Part shown: one piece after another, positions 33,708 through 43,011 of the stretch
Numbering within the stretch: the stretch's first letter is position 1
How the letters are laid out: each line of letters opens with the position of its first letter
Assembly: GCA_035627375.1 (NCBI GenBank)
Contig: DASPLX010000045.1
Span: forward strand, 1 to 53,577
From: DASPLX01 sp035627375
GTDB lineage: Bacteria; Pseudomonadota; Gammaproteobacteria; Burkholderiales; Burkholderiaceae_D
DNA: 53,577 bases
Direction of reading: 5' to 3'
Translations under genes and position numbers: made by a program
Notes under the pieces: generated by a model
The model's input: the letters and a program-made list of their open reading frames with translations, nothing else
Told to the model about the DNA's origin: nothing
Database searches by the model: none

Positions 33708-34181
33708 AGCGATACGTACGGCAAGGAATGGTTTGCATTGGCGGCGACAAGGCATCTTGCCCCGTGCCGGAATGGTCGAAAGTGAGATTGTAGTGCAGAA
33801 AGGACAATCGTACTTTTGTGGCCCTGGAATACATCCTCCAGCCGGTTGCAGGTCTTGTGCCCGGCGAACCCTCCAAACGCCGGCCGCACCCGCATTTTCC
33901 CTGTAAGGCTTTCGTAAGACCCATTGCCGAGAATGTCCTTGCCGGCCCCGATTCCCCACGGCGCAACACCGAAGGAGGGGACAACTTTCGCTGCGCGAAC
34001 CGGCAATGCGGTCGACAACCGGTTCGTCCACGGCAAGCCGCCAAGGCGTATTTTCCAACATCTGCCGTGCCTGCGGCAAGGACAGCGCCAGAAGACGGCA
34101 CCCGCATTGCTTGCGCGACGGTCACGAAAATGCCAGCCACGGCGCGATGACCGATCCGGCTTTACATCATCGGAGACAACA
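33708..34181. other. Non-coding gap between divergent mlaF and chemoreceptor genes
   Basis: 474 bases that must hold the promoter of the mla-his-tat block (leftward) and of the chemoreceptor gene (rightward). No convincing -35/-10 pair, tRNA, repeat or small gene was found. Several frames are open only because the DNA is GC-rich. Confidence 0.5.
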
Positions 34182-35735
34182 ATGCAGGCAATCTTGATCA
34201 GAACGACCCGGGCAGTCCTAGCCGCGGCGGCGGCGGCCTCGGCTGGCGCCCTGCTTACCGCGCTGACGGGCTGGCTGGCAGGTTCACCCGTCAGCCCGGT
34301 CTTGGCTGCAGCGATCGCGGCAGCCGGCAGCACTCTTGCCTTCCATCGCCGGCGCGACGGCGGCACCATGAACCGGCTTGCCGACGGCATCGGCGCGGAA
34401 CTCGATCGCATCATGATCGGCGCCGCGGAAACTTCCCATTTCGTCGACTCGGTCAAGAAAAAGATCGAACAGGATGTCCGGACCGCCAACGACATCGCCG
34501 GCCATTCGCTGCAGATCGCCGGCACCTCGAAACAAATGGCGAGCAACGCCGAACAAGCCGCGCAAGTCGCGGAGGACGTACGCAGCGAAAGCGTCGCCGG
34601 CCGCGCCGAAGACGACCAAGGGCTGCATCGCATCGGCGACGCCCGCAAGGATGCGCAGGCCGCTTCGGCGACAATGAACGCGTTGCAGGACAAATCGCGC
34701 CGCATCCATGTGATCACCGAGGTCATCAACGAAATCGCGGCGCGCACCAATCTGCTGGCCCTGAACGCCGCCATCGAAGCGGCGCGCGCCGGCGAGCACG
34801 GACGCGGCTTCGCGGTCGTGGCCGGCGAAGTGAGGCAACTGGCGCAGCGGACCAAGGCGGCGACCGACGACATCGGCGCCATGGTGCGCGAAATCAGCGA
34901 CCAGGCCGAATTGGCCGCAAGCGGCATGTCCGCGCTGAACACGAAGGTGAGCGCGGCGCCGCAGAACGTGGAGCGCGTGCACGGCTATCTGGGCAATATC
35001 GAGCGCGCCGCGATCGAATCGGAACGGGAAATCCGCGCCATCGCCGCCGCCTCGCGGGAACACGCGGCCACGACGGACTTGATCGCCGATTCGATCGCGC
35101 GCATTCGCGACGGCATGCTGGCGACCGAAGCGGAATTGCCGCGGGCAGCCGGTTCCGCCATGGCTGTCGCGGAACGCGCCGAAGCGATCTGCTCCACCCT
35201 TGCCGATTCGGGCGCGGCCACCGGCCACGATGCGTTCCGGCTAGCCGCGCAACAGGCGGCGCGGGAAATCGAAAGGATTTTCACCGAGGCGATCGCACGC
35301 GGCCAGATCTCGCTGCAAGCGTTGTTCGACCGAAGCTACAAGCCGATACCCGGCACCAACCCGCCCAAGTACACCACCGCCTTCGATGCCTTCACCGATC
35401 GCGCGCTGCCGGCGCTGCAGGAAGGCTTGCTGCAGGCGATGCCGCGCCTGGTGTACGCTGGCGCGGTGGACGACAAGGGATACTTTCCGACGCATAACCG
35501 CAAGTTCTCGCAACCCCTGACCGGCGATTACGATACGGATCTCGCCAACAACCGCACCAAACGGATCTTCAACGATCGCACCGGCGCGCGGTGCGCCGCG
35601 AACACCAAGCCCTTCCTGTTGCAGACATATAAGCGCGACACCGGCGAAGTGATGCACGACTTGTCCGTGCCAATCTATGTGGCGGGCAGGCATTGGGGCG
35701 CCTTCCGCCTCGGCTATCGTTCGGAGACGGGATAG
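34182..35735 (+). CDS. Methyl-accepting chemotaxis protein with C-terminal sensor-like domain
   Basis: 517 aa from MQAILIRTTR; GGAGA lies upstream of ATG 34182, and the extension to 33924 lacks support. Two close membrane helices (about 10-60) with almost no periplasmic loop, then the signalling helices with the conserved hairpin tip (IAARTNLLALNAAIEAARAGEHGRGFAVVAGEVR, described by position 190-225). After residue 370 a non-helical region (YKPIPGTNPPKYTTAFD, then VDDKGYFPTHNRKFSQ) resembles a single Cache/PAS-like sensor at the C-terminus and inside the cell. This inverted order suggests sensing of a cytoplasmic ligand. Monocistronic. Confidence 0.88.
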   Translation: MQAILIRTTRAVLAAAAAASAGALLTALTGWLAGSPVSPVLAAAIAAAGSTLAFHRRRDGGTMNRLADGIGAELDRIMIGAAETSHFVDSVKKKIEQDVRTANDIAGHSLQIAGTSKQMASNAEQAAQVAEDVRSESVAGRAEDDQGLHRIGDARKDAQAASATMNALQDKSRRIHVITEVINEIAARTNLLALNAAIEAARAGEHGRGFAVVAGEVRQLAQRTKAATDDIGAMVREISDQAELAASGMSALNTKVSAAPQNVERVHGYLGNIERAAIESEREIRAIAAASREHAATTDLIADSIARIRDGMLATEAELPRAAGSAMAVAERAEAICSTLADSGAATGHDAFRLAAQQAAREIERIFTEAIARGQISLQALFDRSYKPIPGTNPPKYTTAFDAFTDRALPALQEGLLQAMPRLVYAGAVDDKGYFPTHNRKFSQPLTGDYDTDLANNRTKRIFNDRTGARCAANTKPFLLQTYKRDTGEVMHDLSVPIYVAGRHWGAFRLGYRSETG

Positions 35736-35753
35736 CTGCGCAGGAGACATGCG

Positions 35754-35780
35754 AAAAGACGGGCCGCGGCCCGTCTTTCG
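35754..35780. terminator. Bidirectional terminator between chemoreceptor gene and gltD
   Basis: AAAGACGGGCC (35755-35765) pairs with GGCCCGTCTTT (35768-35778) with a tight loop; TTTCGCTTT follows on the plus strand and TTTTCGC on the minus strand. It lies between two convergent genes. Confidence 0.8.
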
Positions 35781-35799
35781 CTTTCCGCGCACGCAGGAA

Positions 35800-37263
35800 T
35801 CATCGCGGCAACGTCGTCGCGCCCATCAGATACTCGTCCACCGCGCGGGCGCATTGCCGTCCCTCGCGGATCGCCCACACGACCAGCGATTGCCCGCGCC
35901 GCATGTCGCCGGCGGCGAACACTTTATCGACCGACGTCTTGTAGCACTTGTCGCCCTCCGTCGTGGCCTTGGCGTTGCCGCGCGTATCCTTGTCCACGCC
36001 GAAAGCATCGAGCACCTGCTGCACCGGCGAAACGAAACCCATCGCGAGCAGCACCAGGTCGGCTTTCAATTCGAATTCGGAGTTCGGCACCTCTTGCATC
36101 TTGCCGTCCTTCCATTCGAGACGTGCGGCGATCAGTTTCTCGACCTTGCCGTTCTTGCCCTCGAGGCGCTTGGTCGCGACCGACCAGTCGCGCTGGCAAC
36201 CTTCCTCGTGCGACGACGACGTGCGCAGCTTGGTCGGCCAGTAGGGCCAGACCAGCGGCTTGTTCTCCTGCTCGGGCGGCATCGGCAGCAACTCGAATTG
36301 CGTGACGGATGCCGCGCCGTGCCGGTTCGAGGTGCCGACGCAATCGGAACCGGTATCGCCGCCGCCGATCACGACGACGTGCTTGCCGGTCGCCATGATC
36401 TGGTCCTTCACCTTGTCGCCGGCGTTGACCTTGTTCTGAAGCGGCAGGAATTCCATCGCGAAATGCACGCCTTTGAGTTCCCGGCCCGGCACCGGCAGGT
36501 CGCGCGGCTGTTCGGCGCCGCCGGCGATTACGATCGCATCGAATTCCTTCTTCAGCTCTTCAGGAGAGATCGTGGTCTTGGCCCAGTTATAGACGCCCTT
36601 CGTGAACTCGGCGCCGACGAAGACGCCGGTACGGAAGCTCACGCCTTCGGCCTTCATCTGCTCGACGCGGCGGTCGATGCTCGACTTTTCCAGCTTGAAG
36701 TCGGGAATGCCATAGCGCAGCAAGCCGCCGATACGATCGTTCTTTTCGAATACCGTCACCTCGTGGCCGGCGCGCGCCAATTGCTGGGCCGCGGCCAGGC
36801 CGGCGGGGCCGGAACCGACGATCGCGATCTTCTTGCCGGTTTTCCGCGCCGGCGGCTGCGGCACGACCCATCCGTTTTCCCAGCCCTTGTCGATGATGAA
36901 GTGCTCGATCGACTTGATGCCGACCGGGTCGCTGTTGATGCCGAGCGTACATGCCGCCTCGCACGGCGCGGGGCAGATACGGCCGGTGAATTCCGGGAAA
37001 TTGTTGGTGGAGTGCAGGTTGTCCAGCGCTTCGCGGTAGGCCCCGCGATAGACCATGTCATTCCAGTCGGGGATGATGTTGTTGACCGGGCAGCCGTTGT
37101 TGCAGAACGGGATGCCGCAATCCATGCAGCGCGCGCCCTGGATCTTGGCCTGCTCGTCGCTCAAGTGCATCACGAATTCCTTGTAATGCTTCTTGCGCAA
37201 TTGCGGCGCCTCGCTCGCCTCCTGCAGACGCTGGTATTCCAAAAAGCCGGTGACTTTTCCCAT
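35800..37263 (-). CDS. gltD: Glutamate synthase (NADPH), small subunit
   Basis: 487 aa. N-terminal four-cysteine Fe-S region CMDCGIPFCNNGCPVNN, FAD-binding VGSGPAGLAAAQQLARAGHEV, and NADPH-binding VIGGGDTGSDCVGTS. Delivers electrons from NADPH to GltB. 36 bp after gltB in the same operon. Confidence 0.97.
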   Translation of the reverse strand: MGKVTGFLEYQRLQEASEAPQLRKKHYKEFVMHLSDEQAKIQGARCMDCGIPFCNNGCPVNNIIPDWNDMVYRGAYREALDNLHSTNNFPEFTGRICPAPCEAACTLGINSDPVGIKSIEHFIIDKGWENGWVVPQPPARKTGKKIAIVGSGPAGLAAAQQLARAGHEVTVFEKNDRIGGLLRYGIPDFKLEKSSIDRRVEQMKAEGVSFRTGVFVGAEFTKGVYNWAKTTISPEELKKEFDAIVIAGGAEQPRDLPVPGRELKGVHFAMEFLPLQNKVNAGDKVKDQIMATGKHVVVIGGGDTGSDCVGTSNRHGAASVTQFELLPMPPEQENKPLVWPYWPTKLRTSSSHEEGCQRDWSVATKRLEGKNGKVEKLIAARLEWKDGKMQEVPNSEFELKADLVLLAMGFVSPVQQVLDAFGVDKDTRGNAKATTEGDKCYKTSVDKVFAAGDMRRGQSLVVWAIREGRQCARAVDEYLMGATTLPR

Positions 37264-37299
37264 GTTGCTCTCTCAATGTTCTTCGTTTCGTTACGCCGC

Positions 37300-40200
37300 T
37301 CAGGCCGCCATCTTTTCCTGGGCTTCCACATTCAGCTCGGCCAGCGCCCGCTTGTATTCAGTCGGGAAGACCTTGACGAACTTGGCGCGCGCATTGGCCC
37401 AGTCGTCGAGCAGGTTGCGCGCGCGCGTGCTGCCGGTGTACTTGAAGTGACGTTCTATCAGGCCTTTCAGGATCGCCTCGTCGGTCTGCGGCTCGCCGCC
37501 GCGCACCGGCGCATGCCAGATCGCACGGTCGATCTTGGCTTCCTGTTCCGCCGACGACAGCACCGGCTCCAGGGCGACCATCGCCATGTTGCACTTGCCG
37601 GCGAAGTCGCCGGCCGGGTCGTAGACATACGCGATGCCGCCCGACATGCCCGCCGCGAAGTTGCGGCCGGTCGCGCCGAGACAGACCACCGTGCCGCCGG
37701 TCATGTATTCGCAACCGTGGTCGCCGGTGCCTTCGATGACGGCCGTCGCGCCGGAGTTGCGCACCGCGAAACGTTCGCCGGCGACGCCATTGATGAAAGC
37801 CTCGCCGGCGATGGCGCCATAGAGAACCGTGTTGCCGACGATGATATTGTCGACCGCCCAGCCGCGGAACTCGGTGTTCGGACGCACGATGATGCGGCCG
37901 CCCGACAGGCTCTTGCCGACATAGTCGTTGCCTTCGCCGACGAGGTCGAGCGTGATGCCGTGCGCGAGGAAGGCGCCGGCCGATTGGCCCGCCGTGCCCT
38001 GCAATTGGATATGGATCGTATCGTCGGGCAAGCCTTCATGGCCGTACTTCTTCGCCACCTCGCCGGACAGCATGGCGCCGACCGAACGGTGGACATTCTT
38101 GACCGGCTGGATGAAGGAAACCTTCTCGCCGGTATCGAGGGCCCACTTCGCCTGCGCGATCAGCTTGTGATCGAGCGCCCTGTTCAAACCGTGATCCTGC
38201 TCTTCGACCTGGTAGCGCGGCACGTCCGCCGCGACTACCGGCTGATGGAAGATGCGCGTGAAATCCAGGCCCTTGGCCTTCCAGTGCGCGATCGCCTTTG
38301 ACTTATCGAGCAAGTCGGTGCGACCGATCAGTTCATCGAAACTGCGAATGCCGAGCTGAGCCATGATCTGGCGCGCCTCTTCGGCGACGAAGAAGAAGTA
38401 GTTGACCACGTGCTCCGGCTTGCCTTGGAACTTGGCGCGCAGCACCGGATCCTGCGTGGCAACGCCGACCGGACAGGTGTTCAGATGGCACTTGCGCATC
38501 ATGATGCAGCCTTCCACGACCAGCGGCGCGGTGGCGAAGCCGAGTTCGTCGGCGCCGAGCATGGCGGCGATGACGACGTCGCGGCCGGTCTTGATCTGAC
38601 CGTCGGTCTGCACGCGGATACGGCTGCGCAAACCGTTCAACACGAGCGTCTGCTGGGTCTCGGCAAGACCGAGTTCCCACGGCGAACCCGCATGCTTGAT
38701 CGACGACCAAGGCGACGCGCCGGTGCCGCCGTCGTGGCCGGCGATCACGACATGATCGGCCTTGGCCTTGGCGACGCCGGCGGCGATCGTGCCGACCCCG
38801 ACTTCGGAAACCAGCTTGACCGAGATCGAAGCCTTGGGATTCACGTTCTTGAGGTCGTGAATCAATTGTGCCAGGTCTTCGATCGAGTAGATGTCATGAT
38901 GCGGCGGCGGCGAAATCAGGCCGACGCCCGGGACCGAGAAGCGCAGCTTGGCGATGTATTCGGATACCTTGTGGCCGGGCAGCTGGCCGCCCTCGCCCGG
39001 CTTCGCGCCCTGCGCCATCTTGATCTGGATCTGGTCGGCCGAGATCAGGTATTCGGCGGTGACGCCGAAGCGCCCCGATGCCACCTGCTTGATCTTCGAG
39101 CGCAGCGAATCGCCTTCCTCCAGCGGCAGATCGACCATCACCCGGTCCTTGCCGAGGATGGAGGCGAGCGTGTCTCCCTTCTTGATCGGAATGCCCCTCA
39201 GCTCGGGACGGTAACGCTTCTCGTCCTCGCCGCCCTCGCCGGTATTGGACTTGCCGCCGATGCGGTTCATCGCGATCGCAAGCGTGGCATGCGCCTCGGT
39301 CGAAATCGAGCCGAGCGACATCGCGCCGGTGGCGAAGCGCTTGACGATCTCCTTGGCCGGTTCGACTTCTTCGAGAGGAATCGCCTTGGACGGGTCGATC
39401 TTGAATTCGAACAAGCCGCGCAGCGTCATGTGGCGCTTCGATTGGTCATTGATGATCTGCGCGTATTCCTTGTAGGTGCTGAAGTTGTTGGCGCGCGTCG
39501 AATGCTGGAGCTTGGCGATCGCGTCCGGCGTCCACATATGCTCTTCGCCGCGTACGCGGAAAGCGTATTCGCCGCCGGCGTCGAGCGCGTTGGCGAGCAC
39601 CGGGTCGTCGCTGAACGCGAGGCGGTGCAGGCGCAACGCTTCTTCCGCCACTTCGAACACACCGATGCCTTCGACATTCGAGGCGGTGCCCTTGAAGTAC
39701 TTGTCGACCATCGCCTTCGACAGGCCGATCGCCTCGAAGATCTGCGCGCCGCAATAGGACATATAAGTCGAGATGCCCATCTTGGACATCACCTTCATCA
39801 GGCCCTTGCCGATCGCCTTCTGGAAGTTGTAGATCGCTTTCTCGGGCGTCAGACCGCCTGCCAGACCCGGCGCCATGTCGACCAGCGTATCCATCGCCAG
39901 ATACGGATGGACCGCTTCGGCGCCGTATCCGGCCAGCAGCGCGAAGTGATGGACCTCGCGCGCGGAACCGGTTTCGACGACCAAGCCGGTCGACGTGCGC
40001 AAGCCCTTGCTCACCAGGTGCAGATGGATCGCCGAGGTGGCGAGCAGCGCCGGAATCGGCACATGGCCGGCATCGACCTGGCGGTCGCTGATGATCAAGA
40101 TGTTGTGGCCCGACTTGACCGCATCGACCGCCTTCGCGCACAACGAGGCGATGCGCGCCTCGATGCCTTCCTTGCCCCAGGCGACCGGATAGCAGATGTT

Positions 40201-41973
40201 CAGCTCGTACGACTTGAACTTGCCGCCGCAATGCGCGCTGATGTTGCGCAGCTTGGCCATGTCGGCATAGTCGAGCACCGGCTGCGACACTTCGAGGCGC
40301 ATCGGCGGGTTGATGTTGTTGGTGTCGAGCAGATTCGGTTTCGGACCGATGAAGGACACCAGCGACATCACCATCGCTTCGCGGATCGGATCGATCGGCG
40401 GGTTCGTCACCTGCGCGAACAATTGCTTGAAATAGCTGTAGAGCGTCTTGTTCTTGTTCGACATGACGGCCAGAGGCGAATCGTTGCCCATCGAACCGAT
40501 CGATTCCTCGGCCATGGCGGCCATCGGCGTCAGGATGAACTTGATGTCTTCCTGGGAGTAGCCGAACAATTGCTGACGATCGAGCAGCGGAATGGCTGAT
40601 TTCGCCTCTTCCGGTTCCGGACGCAGATCGCCGAGCTTGATGCGGACCGAGTCGATCCACTGCTTGTAGGGCTTGGCGTTGGCGTAGGTATCCTTCAACT
40701 CCTTGTCGTCGATGATGCGGCCGGCATCGAGATCGATCAGGAACATCTTGCCCGGCTGCAGGCGCCATTTCTTGATGATCTTCGACTCCGGGATCGGCAG
40801 CACGCCGGATTCGGAAGCCATCACGACCAGGTCGTCGTCGGTCACGATGTAGCGCGCCGGGCGCAGACCGTTGCGGTCGAGCGTGCCGCCGATGTGACGG
40901 CCGTCGGTGAAAGCCATCGCCGCCGGGCCGTCCCACGGTTCCATCATCGCGGCATGGTATTCATAGAAGGCACGGCGATTGTCGTCCATCAGCGTGTGGT
41001 TTTCCCAGGCCTCCGGGATCATCATCATCATCGCCTGCGCCAACGGATAGCCCGCCATCAACAACAGTTCCAGCGCATTGTCGAAGCAAGCCGTATCGGA
41101 CTGGCCTTCATAGATCAGCGGGAACAGCTTCTTGAGATCGTCGCCGAGCACGGCCGACTTCATCACCCCTTCGCGCGCGCGGATCCAGTTGAAATTGCCC
41201 TTCACCGTGTTGATCTCGCCGTTGTGCGCGATCAGGCGGTACGGGTGCGCGAGCGGCCATTCCGGAAAGGTATTGGTCGAAAAGCGCTGGTGAACCAGCG
41301 CGAGCGCGGAGATGCAGCGCGGATCCTGCAGGTCCTTGTAATAGACGCCGACCTGGTCGGCCAGCAGCAAACCCTTGTAGACGATGGTGCGCGCCGACAT
41401 CGACGGCACGAAGAATTCCTTGCCATGCAACAGGTTGAGCGCCTGGATCGCGTGGCCTGACGATTTGCGGATCACGTAGAGCTTGCGCTCGAGCGCGTCG
41501 GTCACCATGATGTCCGGACCGCGGCCGATGAAGATCTGGCGGATCACCGGCTCCTTGGCCCGGACCGTCGGCGACATCGGCATATCGAGATCGACCGGCA
41601 CGTCGCGCCAGCCGAGCACCACCTGGCCCTCGGCGAGGACGGCGCGTTCGATTTCCTGCTCGCAGGCGATGCGCGAGGCATGCTCCTTCGGCAGGAACAC
41701 CATGCCGACGCCGTATTCGCCGGGCGGCGGCAATGCCACGCCTTGTTTGGCCATCTCTTCGCGGAAGTACTGATCGGGGATCTGGATCAGGATGCCCGCG
41801 CCGTCGCCCATCAGCTTGTCGGCGCCGACGGCGCCGCGGTGATCGAGATTCTTCAGGATCAGCAAACCCTGCTCGATGATCGAATGGCTTTTCTTGCCTT
41901 TGATATGGGCGATGAAACCGACGCCACAGGCATCATGTTCGTTGGATGGGTCGTACAGACCTTGCGCGTGCAT
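37300..41973 (-). CDS. gltB: Glutamate synthase (NADPH), large subunit
   Basis: 1557 aa. N-terminal amidotransferase exposed after a propeptide (DACGVGFIAH, nucleophile Cys near 16), the central domain, the FMN synthase domain with AGHDGGTGASPWSS, the Fe-S region CIMMRKCHLNTCPVG, and the C-terminal GXGXG beta-helix domain (GGTVVCLGATGRNFAAGMSGG). Converts glutamine and 2-oxoglutarate to two glutamates. GGAGAAGG precedes the start. Its promoter lies at 42013-42041. Confidence 0.98.
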   Translation of the reverse strand: MHAQGLYDPSNEHDACGVGFIAHIKGKKSHSIIEQGLLILKNLDHRGAVGADKLMGDGAGILIQIPDQYFREEMAKQGVALPPPGEYGVGMVFLPKEHASRIACEQEIERAVLAEGQVVLGWRDVPVDLDMPMSPTVRAKEPVIRQIFIGRGPDIMVTDALERKLYVIRKSSGHAIQALNLLHGKEFFVPSMSARTIVYKGLLLADQVGVYYKDLQDPRCISALALVHQRFSTNTFPEWPLAHPYRLIAHNGEINTVKGNFNWIRAREGVMKSAVLGDDLKKLFPLIYEGQSDTACFDNALELLLMAGYPLAQAMMMMIPEAWENHTLMDDNRRAFYEYHAAMMEPWDGPAAMAFTDGRHIGGTLDRNGLRPARYIVTDDDLVVMASESGVLPIPESKIIKKWRLQPGKMFLIDLDAGRIIDDKELKDTYANAKPYKQWIDSVRIKLGDLRPEPEEAKSAIPLLDRQQLFGYSQEDIKFILTPMAAMAEESIGSMGNDSPLAVMSNKNKTLYSYFKQLFAQVTNPPIDPIREAMVMSLVSFIGPKPNLLDTNNINPPMRLEVSQPVLDYADMAKLRNISAHCGGKFKSYELNICYPVAWGKEGIEARIASLCAKAVDAVKSGHNILIISDRQVDAGHVPIPALLATSAIHLHLVSKGLRTSTGLVVETGSAREVHHFALLAGYGAEAVHPYLAMDTLVDMAPGLAGGLTPEKAIYNFQKAIGKGLMKVMSKMGISTYMSYCGAQIFEAIGLSKAMVDKYFKGTASNVEGIGVFEVAEEALRLHRLAFSDDPVLANALDAGGEYAFRVRGEEHMWTPDAIAKLQHSTRANNFSTYKEYAQIINDQSKRHMTLRGLFEFKIDPSKAIPLEEVEPAKEIVKRFATGAMSLGSISTEAHATLAIAMNRIGGKSNTGEGGEDEKRYRPELRGIPIKKGDTLASILGKDRVMVDLPLEEGDSLRSKIKQVASGRFGVTAEYLISADQIQIKMAQGAKPGEGGQLPGHKVSEYIAKLRFSVPGVGLISPPPHHDIYSIEDLAQLIHDLKNVNPKASISVKLVSEVGVGTIAAGVAKAKADHVVIAGHDGGTGASPWSSIKHAGSPWELGLAETQQTLVLNGLRSRIRVQTDGQIKTGRDVVIAAMLGADELGFATAPLVVEGCIMMRKCHLNTCPVGVATQDPVLRAKFQGKPEHVVNYFFFVAEEARQIMAQLGIRSFDELIGRTDLLDKSKAIAHWKAKGLDFTRIFHQPVVAADVPRYQVEEQDHGLNRALDHKLIAQAKWALDTGEKVSFIQPVKNVHRSVGAMLSGEVAKKYGHEGLPDDTIHIQLQGTAGQSAGAFLAHGITLDLVGEGNDYVGKSLSGGRIIVRPNTEFRGWAVDNIIVGNTVLYGAIAGEAFINGVAGERFAVRNSGATAVIEGTGDHGCEYMTGGTVVCLGATGRNFAAGMSGGIAYVYDPAGDFAGKCNMAMVALEPVLSSAEQEAKIDRAIWHAPVRGGEPQTDEAILKGLIERHFKYTGSTRARNLLDDWANARAKFVKVFPTEYKRALAELNVEAQEKMAA

Positions 41974-42012
41974 AGCCTTCTCCGCAAACTGTTTTTCGAA
42001 AGTCGAGTTTGC

Positions 42013-42041
42013 AGAATAGTGCAGCGCAAAACATCATTCAA
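42013..42041 (-). promoter_or_regulatory. Sigma70-type promoter of gltBD
   Basis: On the minus strand: TTGAAT (42041-42036), 17-base spacer, TATTCT (42018-42013), about 40 bases before the gltB start. The RAYT element's inverted repeat starts only 12 bases beyond the -35. Confidence 0.75.
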
Positions 42042-42052
42042 GCACAATAATC

Positions 42053-42074
42053 GGGGTCAGTGTAATATTAATCT
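42053..42074 (+). repeat. Left imperfect terminal inverted repeat of RAYT element
   Basis: Starts GGGGTCAGTG and ends near ATTAATC. It matches the right-end copy read on the other strand in GGGTCAG, the following G, and the AT-rich tail. Confidence 0.6.
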
Positions 42075-42122
42075 CCAAATCCTTCGGCATATATATTTTT
42101 AGGGACATAGCAATATGAGCCT

Positions 42123-42875
42123 CTAAGTGACTGATTTTATTGAATTTTGTTCTTCGTCCATTTTTTGAGCACTCGTTCTTTCGGCCGCTTTCACCTTGGG
42201 CGGCCGTCCACGCCTGCCCGGACTGACACGCCGGCTGGTCTGCCTGCTCAATTGCTCCTTGAACTTGTCGGAACCCAAAGCCCATCCCTTGAGCGTCGCT
42301 TCGGTCAACAACGCCACCTCACCGGCCGCAAGGCTCTGATCGACCAGATCGCGATACGCGAGCTCCCTGTCAAATGGGGTATTGCCGAGACTCCAGTACA
42401 ACCCATGGTCGGTGATCAATGGATCGTGCTTCTGGCCGACATGATGCGCATAGCTGGACCAGGTGTAGTCGCCAGCCGCACCCGCTAGTCCGGCACGCAC
42501 CGGATTGAGCTCGATATAACGGCTGCAGGTCAGGAAATAACGCTCCGAATCGATCACGGTCGCCCTGAAACGACCTTCCCATAACGTACCGCTGCGCCGG
42601 TATTTCTTGTTGAAATAAGGGACATATTGGCGCCCGACCCATTGCATCATCCGGGACATGCCGGTCGTATCCGCTGGCGAGGCCAGAAGATGGACATGGT
42701 TCGGCATCAAAACATAGGCATGAACCGCGACTTTGAAGGCCTTGGCCGCTTCGCGCAGCCAGTTGAGGAAAGCCGTGTAATCATCGGAATCATGGAAAAC
42801 CGGTTGCCGATTGTTGCCGCGCTGAATGATGTGATGCGGCTGATGAGGAATGACGAGACGCGGCAGGCGAGCCAT
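42123..42875 (-). CDS. REP-associated tyrosine transposase (Y1_Tnp, IS200-like HUH enzyme)
   Basis: 250 aa. HUH metal motif HVH at 60-62 within LMPNHVHLL; the catalytic Tyr is probably Tyr84 or Tyr87 in GRQYVPYFNKKYRRSG. The following GTLWEGRFRA and RYIELNPVRAGL are typical of RAYTs. The C-terminus is basic with an AT-hook-like RRGRPPKVK. Known RAYTs nick and join single-stranded REP hairpins and are usually domesticated single copies. The frame is intact. Confidence 0.9.
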   Translation of the reverse strand: MARLPRLVIPHQPHHIIQRGNNRQPVFHDSDDYTAFLNWLREAAKAFKVAVHAYVLMPNHVHLLASPADTTGMSRMMQWVGRQYVPYFNKKYRRSGTLWEGRFRATVIDSERYFLTCSRYIELNPVRAGLAGAAGDYTWSSYAHHVGQKHDPLITDHGLYWSLGNTPFDRELAYRDLVDQSLAAGEVALLTEATLKGWALGSDKFKEQLSRQTSRRVSPGRRGRPPKVKAAERTSAQKMDEEQNSIKSVT

Positions 42876-42968
42876 GGCGGAATGGAATCGTAATGATCGG
42901 AGAAGCGGATTTTACCCGAGTCCGTGCCACTAATCCACTACGACCCCAATATAACGCAGCCGTTCGCA

Positions 42969-42990
42969 GATTCGAATTTTCTCTGACCCT
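42969..42990 (-). repeat. Right imperfect terminal inverted repeat of RAYT element
   Basis: Read on the minus strand from 42990: AGGGTCAGAGAAAATTCG and onwards to AATC. It is the counterpart of 42053-42074 and lies 22 bases beyond the HDOD gene stop. Confidence 0.6.
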
Positions 42991-43011
42991 AATTAATAGA
43001 AGGCCGCACGA

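Larger units (their letters stand above)
42053..42990 (-). mobile_element. RAYT (REP-associated Y1 transposase) element with imperfect terminal inverted repeats
   Basis: The left end (42053 rightward) reads GGGGTCAGTGTAATATT; the right end read leftward from 42990 is AGGGTCAGAGAAAATTC. Both thus begin with GGGTCAG at the outer edge and stay AT-rich inward. They bracket the transposase gene by 70 and 115 bases. About 938 bp in all, lower in GC outside the gene. It sits between the HDOD gene stop and the gltB promoter. No target-site duplication is evident. Confidence 0.7.

Noticed and set aside
33924..34181. N-terminal extension of the chemoreceptor
   Set aside because: No ribosome site; the extension is Arg/Pro-rich and precedes the membrane helices. 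The ATG at 34182 has GGAGA.
35677..40599. Long plus-strand frames opposite gltD and gltB
   Set aside because: Shadows of the glutamate synthase genes; His/Asp/Arg-rich sequences with no motifs.
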